Below are positions 1-10,261 of a DNA stretch of 64,000 bases, piece by piece. Within the stretch, counting starts at the first letter, position 1. Each line of letters opens with the position of its first letter. The translations under genes and the position numbers were made by a program. This DNA is from Nitrosomonas sp. Nm132 (GTDB lineage: Bacteria; Pseudomonadota; Gammaproteobacteria; Burkholderiales; Nitrosomonadaceae), in the NCBI RefSeq assembly GCF_900100485.1, contig NZ_FNDH01000002.1, positions 1-64,000 of the forward strand, in the 5' to 3' direction. The notes beneath the pieces were generated by a model that did no database searches, had not been told where the DNA came from, and worked only from the letters and a program-made list of their open reading frames with translations.

Positions 1-448
1 TTGTTTGACTGCCTATTTTTGTATCTCCTCCCCTGGCACATGTAATCGATTGATTTATATTTGTTCTTTAGAATGCTTTAAAAACGAGGGATGCTCCGAG
101 ATCAGGTTGTCTGAAGATAAATCATTTTATTAGGGCGTATTAGCATTTTCCATTATCAATTCACGCGCAAATTTCTCGCTAAATGACTAGTTTTTTTGGT
201 TCTACTGAGCACTGAGTTGACTCGCAATACTTGATGGATCGCCATTAATTCGGATTCAATGAATAAACATCCCCCAATTACAGGGAAATCAAGAATAAAA
301 ATGATGTCCCATGAATATTATGGCACAGCAAAAATTGGTAGCATGATGTTAAAGATAATGGAATGGGCGCCCACCACCTAAAACGGCATCAAAGTGCCAA
401 AGTAGTGGTGCAATGCAATGACCACTAAAACAGAGAGGAGCGTCCGAC
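1..448. other. intergenic, no gene recognised
   Basis: AT-rich stretch with no open frame that resembles a known protein on either strand. Its last part, just upstream of the IS110 fragment, carries an AGAGGAG ribosome binding site about 10 bases before the transposase start and is probably the left flank of that insertion sequence. Confidence 0.4.
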
Positions 449-706
449 ATGAAGATTACAACCATAGGTATTGATTTGGCAAAAGAGGTGTTTCAGATCC
501 ACGGTGTGGATGAACATGGCAAGGCCGTGCTGCGTAAGCAGTTACGCCGCAGTAAGATGGCGGAGTTCTTTGCTAATCTGGAGCCTTTCTTGATTGGCTT
601 AGAAGCTGTCTGGCAAAACATTGGACGCATTTTGCAAATGCTATTTTCATCATGGCGATTCGAACCATATTTTCGGCAGTGCCGCGCAGAATCTCGAAGT
701 CTTTGA
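449..706 (+). pseudogene. IS110-family transposase, N-terminal fragment
   Basis: The first about 52 codons encode the N-terminus of an IS110-family (DEDD) transposase: MKITTIGIDLAKEVFQIHG, where GIDLAK holds the first acidic residue, then KQLRR and LIGLEA. After that the family similarity continues only in another frame (HWTHFANAI around 620-660, where intact relatives have HHWARKL), so a frameshift breaks the gene. The rest of the about 340-residue protein is missing. It is a dead remnant. A C-terminal piece of the same family lies at 58925-59420, but nothing shows the two came from one copy. Confidence 0.8.
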
Positions 707-869
707 TAAACGGCGAAAGAAAGTTACCCAACCAAGGAGAACGTGCGTTTAACCACCCACCGCTTCGGCAAAATGGCCCATCTTCCCTTGATTCTCTCCG
801 AAATGTGCAGGATCTAGCTTATTAACTGCAAAGTCAACTGCTGTTCCTCAACAACCGGCATCTCCTGAG

Positions 870-1295
870 AATGCTTGGAGTGAAGAGCATTTGTCAACAA
901 CACCTTTTAGCACTCCACGCGCACGCTTGATATCGCCCAGGTTGGCAACATGCATTTAATATGGAGTAAATTGCCGAGAATATCTACCACAATATATCGC
1001 TTGTGATCTTCAACTTTTTGCCGTCATCGATGCCTCGTTTTTTACTAGCATACGGCATTTTAACGCTTGCTTGGGGCATCAATGATGCCATAACTACTGG
1101 GCGGTATAACCACAGCCTGCCAGGGAGGAAAACATTTGGCATCAGCTACCACTAGATACCGCTTTTAACGACATACAAGATGGCGTTCACAATGGTTCTT
1201 TTCGTATATTTATGGTTATTGCCGCGCTTGCTGACTGGATCAAACTCCTTTTCATCAAGTTCCATTCCTCATCACTTATACCCGTTTTATATGAC
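870..1295 (-). pseudogene. IS5-family transposase remnant (IS1031/IS402-like)
   Basis: Minus-strand pieces in different frames resemble an IS5-family transposase. Near 1175-1250 is VNAILYVVKSG followed, past a stop, by FPPWQAV (intact relatives read NAIFYV..TGCQWR.LP..FPPWQTVY). Near 1045-1095 is SQSVKM. Near 950-1005 is KRYIVVDILGNLLHIK, matching the KRHI.VDTLGLLL segment of the DDE domain. Stops and frameshifts lie between them and no terminal repeats could be assigned. Decayed, not functional. Confidence 0.7.
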
Positions 1296-1469
1296 ATCTC
1301 TTAGCCTGCCATCAAAGAGTCATTGATTCTAATGGAAATCATTTCTCCAGACAGCTTCTTAAGCATTGCTTTTTTGGAAAAAACTATAACTATAAATTAG
1401 GCAACACCCAGATATTTTCGATACAAACTAATGTTATGGCTCTCGTATATTAATGCCGTTCTCCGAACG

Positions 1470-3482
1470 CTACCCTTTCTTGACTTCCAGAGCGATGATT
1501 AACTGTCGCGCTGCAGTTGGCCAGATCAATTTCAGCTTAACAGCTTGCATAATCTTTTCATATCCCCCTTCTGATTGAGACACAGTGAAGTGGGGCCGGG
1601 CACATAATCTGACTGGCACAGACGCATCAAGTGTCAATGTTCCCTGCAGCGCACTGTCTTCCAGACTAATGTCGGTCACATCGGCAAGATCAAGAAATTG
1701 CCCAAAACCTCCTAATACGGTTGTCCCGCCTTTTATATAGCACCCGCCCGGACCATCACAACTAGGCATAGCTAAATTTAATTCAGTTTCCAGATAGCCC
1801 ATCAAGTTTCCTGACAAGCTATATGAAGCCAATAAACGGTTCCCGGCAAGCTCAAACTCCTTAACTATTTGACATTGATCGGTATTGGACTGGAAACGGA
1901 TACGGCAATCATCATGTGACTCGAGTTGATAAATCAGCGATATTCCATTTAAGCTATCCAAAAATAAGTTTTGCGCATGATTGTCAACTTCCAAGTCAGA
2001 GGGAGTAATGTGGTGCTTGAAATTGGTCCGATCATGCGCAGAAGCAATACCTGCATCGCTGTGTCTGGGTATATCATGCGCATCCAACCGTATTCCGCAA
2101 TAGTAGTGCTCTATCTGGCGATGCAACGTGTCACCAAAATTATGCTTGAGTAGATAGGCATCGAACTCACAAATGCTGGCACCTCCATCGAGCTTGACTA
2201 CAGCCTGAAGTATTCCATTGTGCAAATAAGCCTCTTCCACGCCGTCCAGATCGGTATCTTCGATGAAAAAAGCAGGACGTGGTGCACAGGCATCCAACAA
2301 AGCCTCTAACTCGATGATATTATTGTATATAGCACGTCGTAGATGAGGAAGATACAGACCACCAAATAAGCCATGCCAATAAGCATCATTAGCTTGTGAA
2401 GCATACAGTTTTTGCCTCATTACATCAGAGCGCTGCATTTCTGGCAGGGCAGCAAAACGAGCAGAAAGGCATAACATACGCTTGTGCATCCAGTTCGATT
2501 CTGGATAGCGGGAAAAAAAATTTTTCCAGATACCTCCTCGTAGAAACGATTTGTTATGCTCATACCAACCAGCTGATTTTGCCTGATAGACCAGATCAGC
2601 ATAGGCATTAGCTGTCTCAGCAGGTAAAGTCCACTCATTCATCTCAATGTAAGAGGTGGTGGGAAGGTAGATTACTCCGCATGTTTTCTCTGATGCATGA
2701 TAATCACGATAGTGCCGAGGAAGAATTTTAGAAGAAGCGAGCACGCCCTGAATAAATTGCTCAAGCCAACCTTTCTCGTATACCCATTGATAGGTTTCAG
2801 GCCAGATGCCAAATTTCTCGATGTCATCAAAATAAATTGCAGCAACGGATTTGTTTATCGCTGAGTTTTCAACCAGGGATTCGATATAAGTCACTGCTTC
2901 ATGCGCTGGAGAAAAAGGCAGTTTATAACGAAGCATCTCGGAAATAGGAAAAAGATCAAGCGTACGAGCATCTTCCTCGGTAGTAAAAAAACCATTGAGT
3001 TCTGCTTTGGTTTTACCTGCACAAATAAAATGATAATCATCTACGATTGCATAGCGAATACCGCAATCCACCAACGCGGGCACTACTGTTGACTCCCAAA
3101 CTCGCTCGGTAAGCCAAGCACCTTGAGGACGCCGCCCTAATCTTTTCTCCAGTTTCTTGGAAAAAGTCTCGATTTGTCCGATACGGTCCCGATTTGGAAT
3201 AACCGCCAATACCGGTTCCGTTTCTCCTGCACCGAAAAGCTCCACTTGCCCCCGTATGACCATATCGCGCAGCAAATCCATATCATCGGGATAATGCTCA
3301 AACAAGAAATCAAGTAACCAGCCAGAAAAATGGAGAGCAAACTTAAAATCTGGATAACGATACAAAACCTGCAAGAAGGGCTTGTAGCAACGCAAATGCG
3401 CATCGACTAAAACCTCAGCAAAATTACCCACTGGCTGATGCGCATGAACACCAAAAAGTAAAGATATAGATTGAGATGTCAC
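1470..3482 (-). CDS. GH57 4-alpha-glucanotransferase / alpha-amylase
   Basis: 670-residue cytoplasmic glycoside hydrolase family 57 protein, the length of archaeal 4-alpha-glucanotransferases (about 660). The N-terminal catalytic barrel has HAHQPVGNF (residues 13-21), GAWLTERVWE (121-130) with the nucleophile Glu126, and IYFDDIEKFGIWP (216-228) with the likely acid/base Asp. The rest matches the beta-sandwich region of this family. It starts at a GTG, with no ATG before the first motif and only a weak ribosome binding site. It is the last of three minus-strand genes after glgC and a second GH57 gene, so it probably rearranges or trims glycogen or malto-oligosaccharides. Disproportionation versus hydrolysis cannot be told from sequence. 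Confidence 0.88.
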   Translation of the reverse strand: MTSQSISLLFGVHAHQPVGNFAEVLVDAHLRCYKPFLQVLYRYPDFKFALHFSGWLLDFLFEHYPDDMDLLRDMVIRGQVELFGAGETEPVLAVIPNRDRIGQIETFSKKLEKRLGRRPQGAWLTERVWESTVVPALVDCGIRYAIVDDYHFICAGKTKAELNGFFTTEEDARTLDLFPISEMLRYKLPFSPAHEAVTYIESLVENSAINKSVAAIYFDDIEKFGIWPETYQWVYEKGWLEQFIQGVLASSKILPRHYRDYHASEKTCGVIYLPTTSYIEMNEWTLPAETANAYADLVYQAKSAGWYEHNKSFLRGGIWKNFFSRYPESNWMHKRMLCLSARFAALPEMQRSDVMRQKLYASQANDAYWHGLFGGLYLPHLRRAIYNNIIELEALLDACAPRPAFFIEDTDLDGVEEAYLHNGILQAVVKLDGGASICEFDAYLLKHNFGDTLHRQIEHYYCGIRLDAHDIPRHSDAGIASAHDRTNFKHHITPSDLEVDNHAQNLFLDSLNGISLIYQLESHDDCRIRFQSNTDQCQIVKEFELAGNRLLASYSLSGNLMGYLETELNLAMPSCDGPGGCYIKGGTTVLGGFGQFLDLADVTDISLEDSALQGTLTLDASVPVRLCARPHFTVSQSEGGYEKIMQAVKLKLIWPTAARQLIIALEVKKG

Positions 3483-3592
3483 TAAGTTTTACTCATTTAG
3501 CTATAAATAATTTAGGATTACTAATCCACTCAGTATTTTTTACTGATATAGTTCATATACTTATATCACAACCCATCTTAATCTGATTAGAT

Positions 3593-5299
3593 TTACGATG
3601 AGCGTCGCATCGTTTCAATTACTTCAGCATATCGTCCACCATGACTGATGGGCTCAAGCACAGTTGCTGGTATAGGCAGTTTTAGCAAATGATAGAGGTT
3701 AGAAAGATTTCTGCGAAACAATTGATCGAAACTAGCAACTGCTTGTGGAGAGTTATAATCACCAAACCACCAGAACCAGTCTGAGCTCTCACATGAAGCA
3801 AGTTGCTGTTCTGCCAAAGATCTTTCCTCCTCAGTTAGACGCCCACTCTTCATAACAAGATCATAGCTCTGTTTAGCGGCACATAATAGATCCCAGGCTA
3901 AATTTTTGTCATGATCACTTATCCAGGTCGAAAAGGTGCCGTAAACCCAGCTTCCTGCAGATAGTGCGGGTAAAGTTTTGATTTCAGTCTGCGTATAAAC
4001 TAAATTCCCAATGTAGTCGCGATAAGTAGTGGCTTGAATGAACGAGTGATTTCCAAGCAATTCGTAAAGATCGTTGAGAAAATAGTAACCATTATAAGGA
4101 TAAGATTCCCAGGCATTTTCACCATCCAAAATGACACTTACAACCGGATACGGGATCGATTGCACCTCATGATGAATTTTTTCCAGCATATGAACAAAAT
4201 TTTCTGCTGCATCACGCCCAAACCATTTTGAATATTCGAATCCGATCATATCGGATAATTTGTCATCACGAAAAAAGCACAATATACCGTCTTTTTCATC
4301 AGATACCCGGTAGGGACGGTAAAGATAGTGATCACGATCCGGCAAAGATTGATCTGGATACGATTTATGCAAGCTGTTAACCAATACACCCTCGCCACTG
4401 GCACTCCACTGACAACCCAATTCCATCAGGATATTCAGCAAGGCTTTTGATATGGCCCCCTCGGCAGGCCATACACCGGTTGGTTGAACTTTAAAGCGCT
4501 GTTTATGGCTGCTCATGGCCGATTTCAAATGGAACATAATGCGTTCACGCCCTCCAGGATAAGCTGGACTAGCGGGCAAAGTAGCATCAGGAAGGCTATC
4601 ACAAGCTGATGAGAAATCAATCAGCAAGGGAGCTAGCGGATGAAAATGAGGAGTAGTGGACAATTCGATTTGACCCGATGCAGCAAGTTCACGGTAGCGC
4701 GGAATCAATTTCTGGATAAGCTCTCCAATAAGACTGAACAATTGCATTCGGTCTGCATAACTGAAATTTCTGCCTTGCGTCATAAGCTGCACTACGACCT
4801 CATGGCTCCGACGCACACTTTCACCTGTCCATGCGAGGTGGTACCACATTAACAAATCAGCCAAGTACTGACCTGAAACATAGATCAAATCCATATCCCC
4901 GTGTTCTTTCAACATATCATACAAATCATGTAGGTGCTGATAGGCTGGATAAGGTTTCTGCATGGTCATGTGGTTGCTCTGGAAGCAGCTGTGCAATATA
5001 CGTAAGCGCTCACTCACCGTGATCAAATTCAGATCAGGAGTAGCAAGCAAGCGCAATAACGGATCACGTATTTTTTTCTGTGCAAATTGCTGAGCATAAT
5101 CTTCAAGTTGATCCAGCAATATTGGCACAAAATTGACAATCGCTTTGACACGAGGATGTCTTTCTAGATGGTGCGCCATGTCAGTATAATCTTTGATTGC
5201 ATGCAGATATACCCACGGCAGCATAAACTCTCCTGTTTCATGGTCCCGGTAATCGGGCTGATGCATATGCCATAATAAAACAAGACTCAGTGGTTTCAT
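3593..5299 (-). CDS. GH57 glycoside hydrolase (alpha-amylase/amylopullulanase-like)
   Basis: 568-residue GH57 protein distinct from its neighbour. Motifs: LWHMHQPDYRD (residues 9-19), GVWPAEGA around residue 277 with the expected nucleophile Glu, and VSVILDGENAWE around residue 390 with the acid/base Asp. There is no signal peptide, so it should act on intracellular glucan. The ATG start has only a weak ribosome binding site (TTTAGG). It lies about 160 bases after glgC and 110 bases before the second GH57 gene, all on the minus strand, consistent with one glycogen-metabolism transcript. Substrate specificity (amylose, glycogen branches) is inferred from context only. Confidence 0.85.
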   Translation of the reverse strand: MKPLSLVLLWHMHQPDYRDHETGEFMLPWVYLHAIKDYTDMAHHLERHPRVKAIVNFVPILLDQLEDYAQQFAQKKIRDPLLRLLATPDLNLITVSERLRILHSCFQSNHMTMQKPYPAYQHLHDLYDMLKEHGDMDLIYVSGQYLADLLMWYHLAWTGESVRRSHEVVVQLMTQGRNFSYADRMQLFSLIGELIQKLIPRYRELAASGQIELSTTPHFHPLAPLLIDFSSACDSLPDATLPASPAYPGGRERIMFHLKSAMSSHKQRFKVQPTGVWPAEGAISKALLNILMELGCQWSASGEGVLVNSLHKSYPDQSLPDRDHYLYRPYRVSDEKDGILCFFRDDKLSDMIGFEYSKWFGRDAAENFVHMLEKIHHEVQSIPYPVVSVILDGENAWESYPYNGYYFLNDLYELLGNHSFIQATTYRDYIGNLVYTQTEIKTLPALSAGSWVYGTFSTWISDHDKNLAWDLLCAAKQSYDLVMKSGRLTEEERSLAEQQLASCESSDWFWWFGDYNSPQAVASFDQLFRRNLSNLYHLLKLPIPATVLEPISHGGRYAEVIETMRRSS

Positions 5300-5456
5300 G
5301 ACCTAAATAACCAGCTATCTATTACTCAAGAAAAATCTGATGGTAAAGCCACCAGATTGCCACATTACATGGAATACAACATCCATTCTGTTGCTATGAC
5401 ACATACCTTGAGCCCAGGTTCGCAATTACCTTCCACTCATTCTCTCCAGATCTTCC

Positions 5457-6701
5457 TTAACGAATTTGGTGGATGCATTGCCCCAGCATTTCCGGGGTAA
5501 TGAGTGTTATCCCCTTCTTCGTTACATAGAACTGCTTACTATCCTCTTTTGGATCGAATCCAGCTTTCAATCCTTCTGGAATGACGCAGTTTTTTTCAAC
5601 CACCGCTCGCCTCAAATGCACGTGCCGGCCTATATCCACATTGGGAAGTATGACCGAGTCCTCGACAGTTCCGTAGCTGCGAACCTGGACATTGGAAAAT
5701 AATAATGAACGCCGGATGGTTGCACCGCTAATGATACAGCCTCCTGAAACCATGGAGTCAAGCGCATGCCCACGTCGATCATGATCATCAAAAACAAATT
5801 TGGCGGGCGGCAATTGTTCCTGGTAAGTCCAGATCGGCCAGTCTTCATCATACAGATTAAGATCAGGCGTTACTGTCGTGAGATCGATATTGGCTTCCCA
5901 GTAAGCATCCACAGTACCCACGTCGCGCCAGTAAGGAACACCGGCAGCCATATTGACACAACTACTCTGGAAGCGATGCGCATAAACACGATGATGCCTG
6001 ACCAGGTAGGGAATCAAATCCTTACCAAAATCATGAGATGAATAGCTGTCATCGTGATCGCGGATCAATTGCTCAAACAGAAAAGATGCATTAAACAGAT
6101 AAATACCCATGCTAACCAGCGCACGATCTGGTTGATCCGGTATGGGCGCAGGATTGTCAGGTTTTTCAGTAAAATTAGTAACATGCCATTTATCGTCTAC
6201 AGCCATAACTCCGAAAGCCGTGGCTTCTTCCACAGGCACCTCCAGGCAGGCAACCGTTATGTCCGCTCCTCTTTCTGCATGCTCGATAAGCATTCTACTG
6301 TAATCCATTTTATAAACATGATCACCGCCCAAAATCAGAACATGATTAGGACCATGATAACGCAGGATATCAAGATTCTGAAAAACAGCATCTGCTGTAC
6401 CTTGATACCACGTCTCTTCAGTTCGCTGTTGCGCTGGAAAAAGCTCGACATATTCTTTGAATCGTCCATCAAGAAAGCTCCAGCCCCGCTGGATATGGCG
6501 AATCAAGCTCTGCGCCTTATATTGAGTAACCACCCCAATACGCCGAATGCCTGAATTAACACAGTTGGAAAGGGGAAAATCTATAATACGGAATTTACCA
6601 CCAAACGGAACGGCTGGTTTAGCGCGCCAATCTGTCAGATGGTGCAAGCGACTGCCGCGGCCACCTGCCAGTATTAATGCAAGCGCATTATGTGTAAGCA
6701 T
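5457..6701 (-). CDS. glgC: glucose-1-phosphate adenylyltransferase (ADP-glucose pyrophosphorylase)
   Basis: Makes ADP-glucose from ATP and glucose 1-phosphate, the committed step of bacterial glycogen synthesis. The 414 residues contain the nucleotidyltransferase loop AGGRGSRL (12-19), AKPAVPFGG, the [11 protein letters not shown] segment and a C-terminal left-handed beta-helix with hexapeptides ([13 protein letters not shown]). The open frame runs 27 codons further upstream, but the start at 6701 is preferred: it has GGGAGA about 9 bases upstream and the product then begins just before the LILAGG strand, as in homologues. It heads a minus-strand cluster with two GH57 genes and diverges from glgB. 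Glycogen synthase (glgA) is not in the window. Confidence 0.95.
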   Translation of the reverse strand: MLTHNALALILAGGRGSRLHHLTDWRAKPAVPFGGKFRIIDFPLSNCVNSGIRRIGVVTQYKAQSLIRHIQRGWSFLDGRFKEYVELFPAQQRTEETWYQGTADAVFQNLDILRYHGPNHVLILGGDHVYKMDYSRMLIEHAERGADITVACLEVPVEEATAFGVMAVDDKWHVTNFTEKPDNPAPIPDQPDRALVSMGIYLFNASFLFEQLIRDHDDSYSSHDFGKDLIPYLVRHHRVYAHRFQSSCVNMAAGVPYWRDVGTVDAYWEANIDLTTVTPDLNLYDEDWPIWTYQEQLPPAKFVFDDHDRRGHALDSMVSGGCIISGATIRRSLLFSNVQVRSYGTVEDSVILPNVDIGRHVHLRRAVVEKNCVIPEGLKAGFDPKEDSKQFYVTKKGITLITPEMLGQCIHQIR

Positions 6702-6963
6702 CCAATATCTCCCGATCTGAGAATATCCATCTACTTGACAACAGTATGGATACCAGTGCATCAACCATAAAGCGAACAACAAAGTACAGAAAAAATAATC
6801 CAGTAAACGTACTACATATTTACCACGAACAGGCTTCGCTGCTTTAGAATATGAATTGCACTATGCAGTCTTTTGTATTTACACTATCTCATCTTACTTG
6901 ATCTTAATCATCATTTCCAGACATACTAGTCTCAGTTTGGTACGTTAATTACGGTCCGAGCTT

Positions 6964-9171
6964 ATGAAATCAGAATTTACCTACGCAAAAATTGATTCAT
7001 TGCGAGAAACGTTGCTGGCTGCACGATTACACAATCCATTTGTTTATTTAGGCAAGCATAAAAAACAGGATGATGCGTTGGTAAGAGTATTCCAGCCGTA
7101 CGCCACTAACATTTGGATCCAAACATCTGGCGGCTTTGAGTTGATGACCGATATGCACGATGATGGCATCTTTGAGTGGCATGGCAAAATACCCCCTGCA
7201 CACCCCTATCTGCTCCGGGTCGAGGAAAATACCGCAATAGGGACCGTTACCGTGCGTGAACTGCACGATCCCTATGCTTTTCCTTTGCAAATTTCCGATC
7301 ATGATTTGTATTTATTTAATGAAGGCAACCTGCGCCAGGCTTATCGAACGTTAGGCGCGCATTTAGCAACCATTGATGGAATTGCCGGTATTCGCTTTGC
7401 GGTCTGGGCACCCAATGCAGAACGCGTGAGCATAATTGGTGATTTCAATCGTTGGGATGGACGGGTTCATCCGATGGCAGCCCATCATTATAGCGGCGTA
7501 TGGGAATTATTTATTCCTGACTTGCCAAGCGGCGCACTTTATAAATATGAGATCCGCAATCGTGATACCGGTGAGATCCTGGCCAAGACCGATCCTTACG
7601 CGAATTACTATGAATTGCGTCCCAGTAATGCAGCTTATGCGCCAGTTTTAGAAAATTTTGTCTGGGGGGATACAGACTGGATGCAAAGACGCGCTAACTG
7701 GAACTGGCTACATGCGCCACTGAACATCTATGAGGTCCATGCAGGTTCATGGAAGCGGCATCCAGATGGACGTTTCTATACCTATCGTGAGCTTACTCAG
7801 CACTTGATTCCCTATTTACTCGAAATGGGCTATTCACATGTTGAATTATTGCCGATATCAGAACATCCACTCGATGAGTCCTGGGGCTACCAGACAACAG
7901 GTTATTTTGCAGTAACAAGTCGCTATGGCTTACCGGAAGACTTCAAATTTTTTGTGAATGCCTGTCATCAAGCGAACATAGGGGTCATCCTGGATTGGGT
8001 ACCCGCCCATTTTCCCCAAGATGCCTTTTCCTTAGCTCGCTTCGACGGCACTGCCTTGTATGAACACGAAGATCCTCGTTTAGGATTTCATCAGGACTGG
8101 GGAACGTTTATCTTCAACTATGGGCGCAACGAGGTGAAATCATTTTTACTATCGAGCGCACATTACTGGCTAAATGTGTTTCACCTCGATGGATTACGTG
8201 TTGATGCGGTGGCTTCGATGCTCTATCTCGATTACTCACGCAAATCAGGAGAATGGCTGCCTAATAAATACGGTGGCCGGGAAAATCTCGATGCGATCGA
8301 TTTCCTGCATGAGCTAAATATCATGGTACATGAAGAGTTTCCCGGTGCTATAACTTTGGCGGAAGAATCCACTGCATGGCCAGCGGTATCACGTCCGACT
8401 TATGTGGGGGGATTGGGGTTTTCCATGAAATGGAATATGGGCTGGATGAATGACACGCTCACTTATATGAAACATGATCCTATCCACCGGCGATATCATC
8501 ATAATGAGTTGACTTTTAACCAACTGTATGCCTATACCGAAAATTTTGTACTACCGCTCTCGCACGATGAAGTCGTGCATGGCAAAGGGTCACTGTTAGC
8601 CAAAATGCCGGGAGATGGCTGGCAGAAATTTGCCAACTTGCGTTTGTTATTTACCTACCAAATGACCTGCCCTGGCAAAAAGCTCAATTTCATGGGTAAC
8701 GAGTTTGCCCATGGAACTGAATGGCAGATTAGCAAAGAGCTCGATTGGTATTTACTGGAACATGAGTCTCATCGTGGCGTACAGATGGCATTGCGCGATC
8801 TGAATCTTCTTTATCTGAATACACCCGCATTGCACCAGCTTGATTTTTTCATGGAAGGATTTAACTGGATCGACTGTCACGATGCGGACCAATCGGTGAT
8901 TAGCTACCTGCGTCGCGCGCAAGATGGCTCATTTAGACTAGTTGTGTTGAATTTCACACCGGTGCCACGCATGAAATACCGTATAGGCGTTCCCTCTGGC
9001 GGCTCCTATCAAGAACTATTCAATAGTGACTCAATTTACTATGGCGGCAGTAATATGGGCAATGCTGGCCGGATCAACACGACCGGCGAACCCTGGTTAG
9101 AATTTGCAGACTCCCTCGTGATCACCCTCCCACCATTAGCCGGCATTATCTTGGCTCCCACGGAGGCTTGA
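6964..9171 (+). CDS. glgB: 1,4-alpha-glucan branching enzyme
   Basis: GH13 branching enzyme of 735 residues (E. coli GlgB has 728). It cuts alpha-1,4 chains and transfers them as alpha-1,6 branches on glycogen. An N-terminal CBM48 domain ([21 protein letters not shown]) precedes the catalytic barrel with [16 protein letters not shown] (nucleophile Asp414), AEEST (acid/base Glu at 467-468) and LSHDEVVHG (Asp535). The C-terminal beta domain follows. The gene diverges from glgC across about 260 bases. The ribosome binding site is weak. Together with glgC it shows that the organism stores glycogen. Confidence 0.96.
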   Translation: MKSEFTYAKIDSLRETLLAARLHNPFVYLGKHKKQDDALVRVFQPYATNIWIQTSGGFELMTDMHDDGIFEWHGKIPPAHPYLLRVEENTAIGTVTVRELHDPYAFPLQISDHDLYLFNEGNLRQAYRTLGAHLATIDGIAGIRFAVWAPNAERVSIIGDFNRWDGRVHPMAAHHYSGVWELFIPDLPSGALYKYEIRNRDTGEILAKTDPYANYYELRPSNAAYAPVLENFVWGDTDWMQRRANWNWLHAPLNIYEVHAGSWKRHPDGRFYTYRELTQHLIPYLLEMGYSHVELLPISEHPLDESWGYQTTGYFAVTSRYGLPEDFKFFVNACHQANIGVILDWVPAHFPQDAFSLARFDGTALYEHEDPRLGFHQDWGTFIFNYGRNEVKSFLLSSAHYWLNVFHLDGLRVDAVASMLYLDYSRKSGEWLPNKYGGRENLDAIDFLHELNIMVHEEFPGAITLAEESTAWPAVSRPTYVGGLGFSMKWNMGWMNDTLTYMKHDPIHRRYHHNELTFNQLYAYTENFVLPLSHDEVVHGKGSLLAKMPGDGWQKFANLRLLFTYQMTCPGKKLNFMGNEFAHGTEWQISKELDWYLLEHESHRGVQMALRDLNLLYLNTPALHQLDFFMEGFNWIDCHDADQSVISYLRRAQDGSFRLVVLNFTPVPRMKYRIGVPSGGSYQELFNSDSIYYGGSNMGNAGRINTTGEPWLEFADSLVITLPPLAGIILAPTEA

Positions 9172-9309
9172 ACAACCTTGTCCTGATGACCCCCTGCTTC
9201 AATAGCGCCAGCCCACCTCATACGACAGCAACACTAAAAATGAGATTTTCTGATTACTAAGCTGCGTTAACTAAAAAAAACGATACATTGAGCTCAGAAC
9301 AAGGGGGCT

Positions 9310-10017
9310 TCAGTTTTTCAATGCGCAGATCCATTTGCCATATAGTCGGTCGGCAACGGTATTCAGTATTGATACTCGGGACGCCAGATTCGCTTGCATT
9401 GTCTCAGTTGACTGGACTGCGGGACTCGTCAAGTTCTGTGCAATTTCTGCAGCATTGACTTTACTCCAGCTGCGCACCATGTCTTCTGTCATCTCCACAT
9501 GACACTGCATCCCCAAATGGATCCCCAATGCAAACGCCTGGTTTTTGCAGTAAGCGCTGGAAAGCAGTAATATTGCCCCAGCAGGCAAAGAAAATGTTTC
9601 CCCATGCCAGTGAAATGATTCAAATTCCTTTAAATCCCCTAACCACTCATGGGCAACCGGATTATCTGCCACGTCGACGTTTCCCCAACCCAATTCCTTA
9701 ATAGGGCCAACCTCAACAATACCTCCTAACGCCTTGGACATGAGTTGTCCACCCAGGCAATGCCCCAATACAGGCACATCATTAGCTACCGCTTGCTTGA
9801 TCAGGGCAAGCACAAGCTCAATCCAGGGCAAATTATCATTGACACTCATGGTACCTCCCATCAAAACCAAACCACTAAATAGATTAATATCAGCAGGAAG
9901 ACACTCTCCTTGATCGACGCTGATTAGCTGCCAGGGAATATGATTGTTATCGAGAAATGTGGCAAAATAGCCAGGTCCTTCGATAGGAAAAAATCTGAAA
10001 ATTGCAACTGGTTTCAT
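9310..10017 (-). CDS. class I glutamine amidotransferase (GMP synthase-like domain protein)
   Basis: 235-residue stand-alone class I glutamine amidotransferase. It shows the oxyanion strand VLMGGTMSVND, the nucleophile Cys87 in GHCLGGQ, and the His of CHVEMTEDMV near residue 170. WHGETFSLP is typical of the GMP synthase-like group, members of which act on varied acceptors such as gamma-glutamyl amines. No acceptor domain or partner gene is adjacent, so the substrate is unknown. It is a single gene between glgB (convergent) and the divergent DUF2868 gene. Confidence 0.85.
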   Translation of the reverse strand: MKPVAIFRFFPIEGPGYFATFLDNNHIPWQLISVDQGECLPADINLFSGLVLMGGTMSVNDNLPWIELVLALIKQAVANDVPVLGHCLGGQLMSKALGGIVEVGPIKELGWGNVDVADNPVAHEWLGDLKEFESFHWHGETFSLPAGAILLLSSAYCKNQAFALGIHLGMQCHVEMTEDMVRSWSKVNAAEIAQNLTSPAVQSTETMQANLASRVSILNTVADRLYGKWICALKN

Positions 10018-10173
10018 GACAATAACCTTTCTGGTGATAACAAATCTTTTACTGCTAATTGTAGCTTTTTTCCATTGACTCCTTTCTTCTGATTGTACTT
10101 TTAAATGCTTTTGTATAAGGAAATAAGTACGTTCACTTTCTTCAAACTCAATTTAATCGATTGTCATTTACCT

Positions 10174-10202
10174 TTAGAAGTATGGCTACATGACGCTATA
10201 AT
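10174..10202 (+). promoter_or_regulatory. putative sigma70 promoter for the DUF2868-DUF3482 pair
   Basis: A perfect TATAAT at 10197-10202 lies 17 bases after TTAGAA (10174-10179), a weak -35. Transcription would start about 40 bases upstream of the first usable start codon of the next gene. The -10 is convincing, the -35 is not. Confidence 0.45.
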
Positions 10203-10261
10203 CAGGTTAACAGATCAAGAGGAACAACACTCTGTTCTTCCATTCTTTGAAATCAACCGTT

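Noticed and set aside
6054-6554. 166-codon open frame on the plus strand
   Set aside because: It lies wholly antisense to glgC, has no recognisable product and no ribosome binding site.
6702-6782. 27-codon N-terminal extension of glgC
   Set aside because: Not present in homologues, and the internal ATG has the better ribosome binding site.
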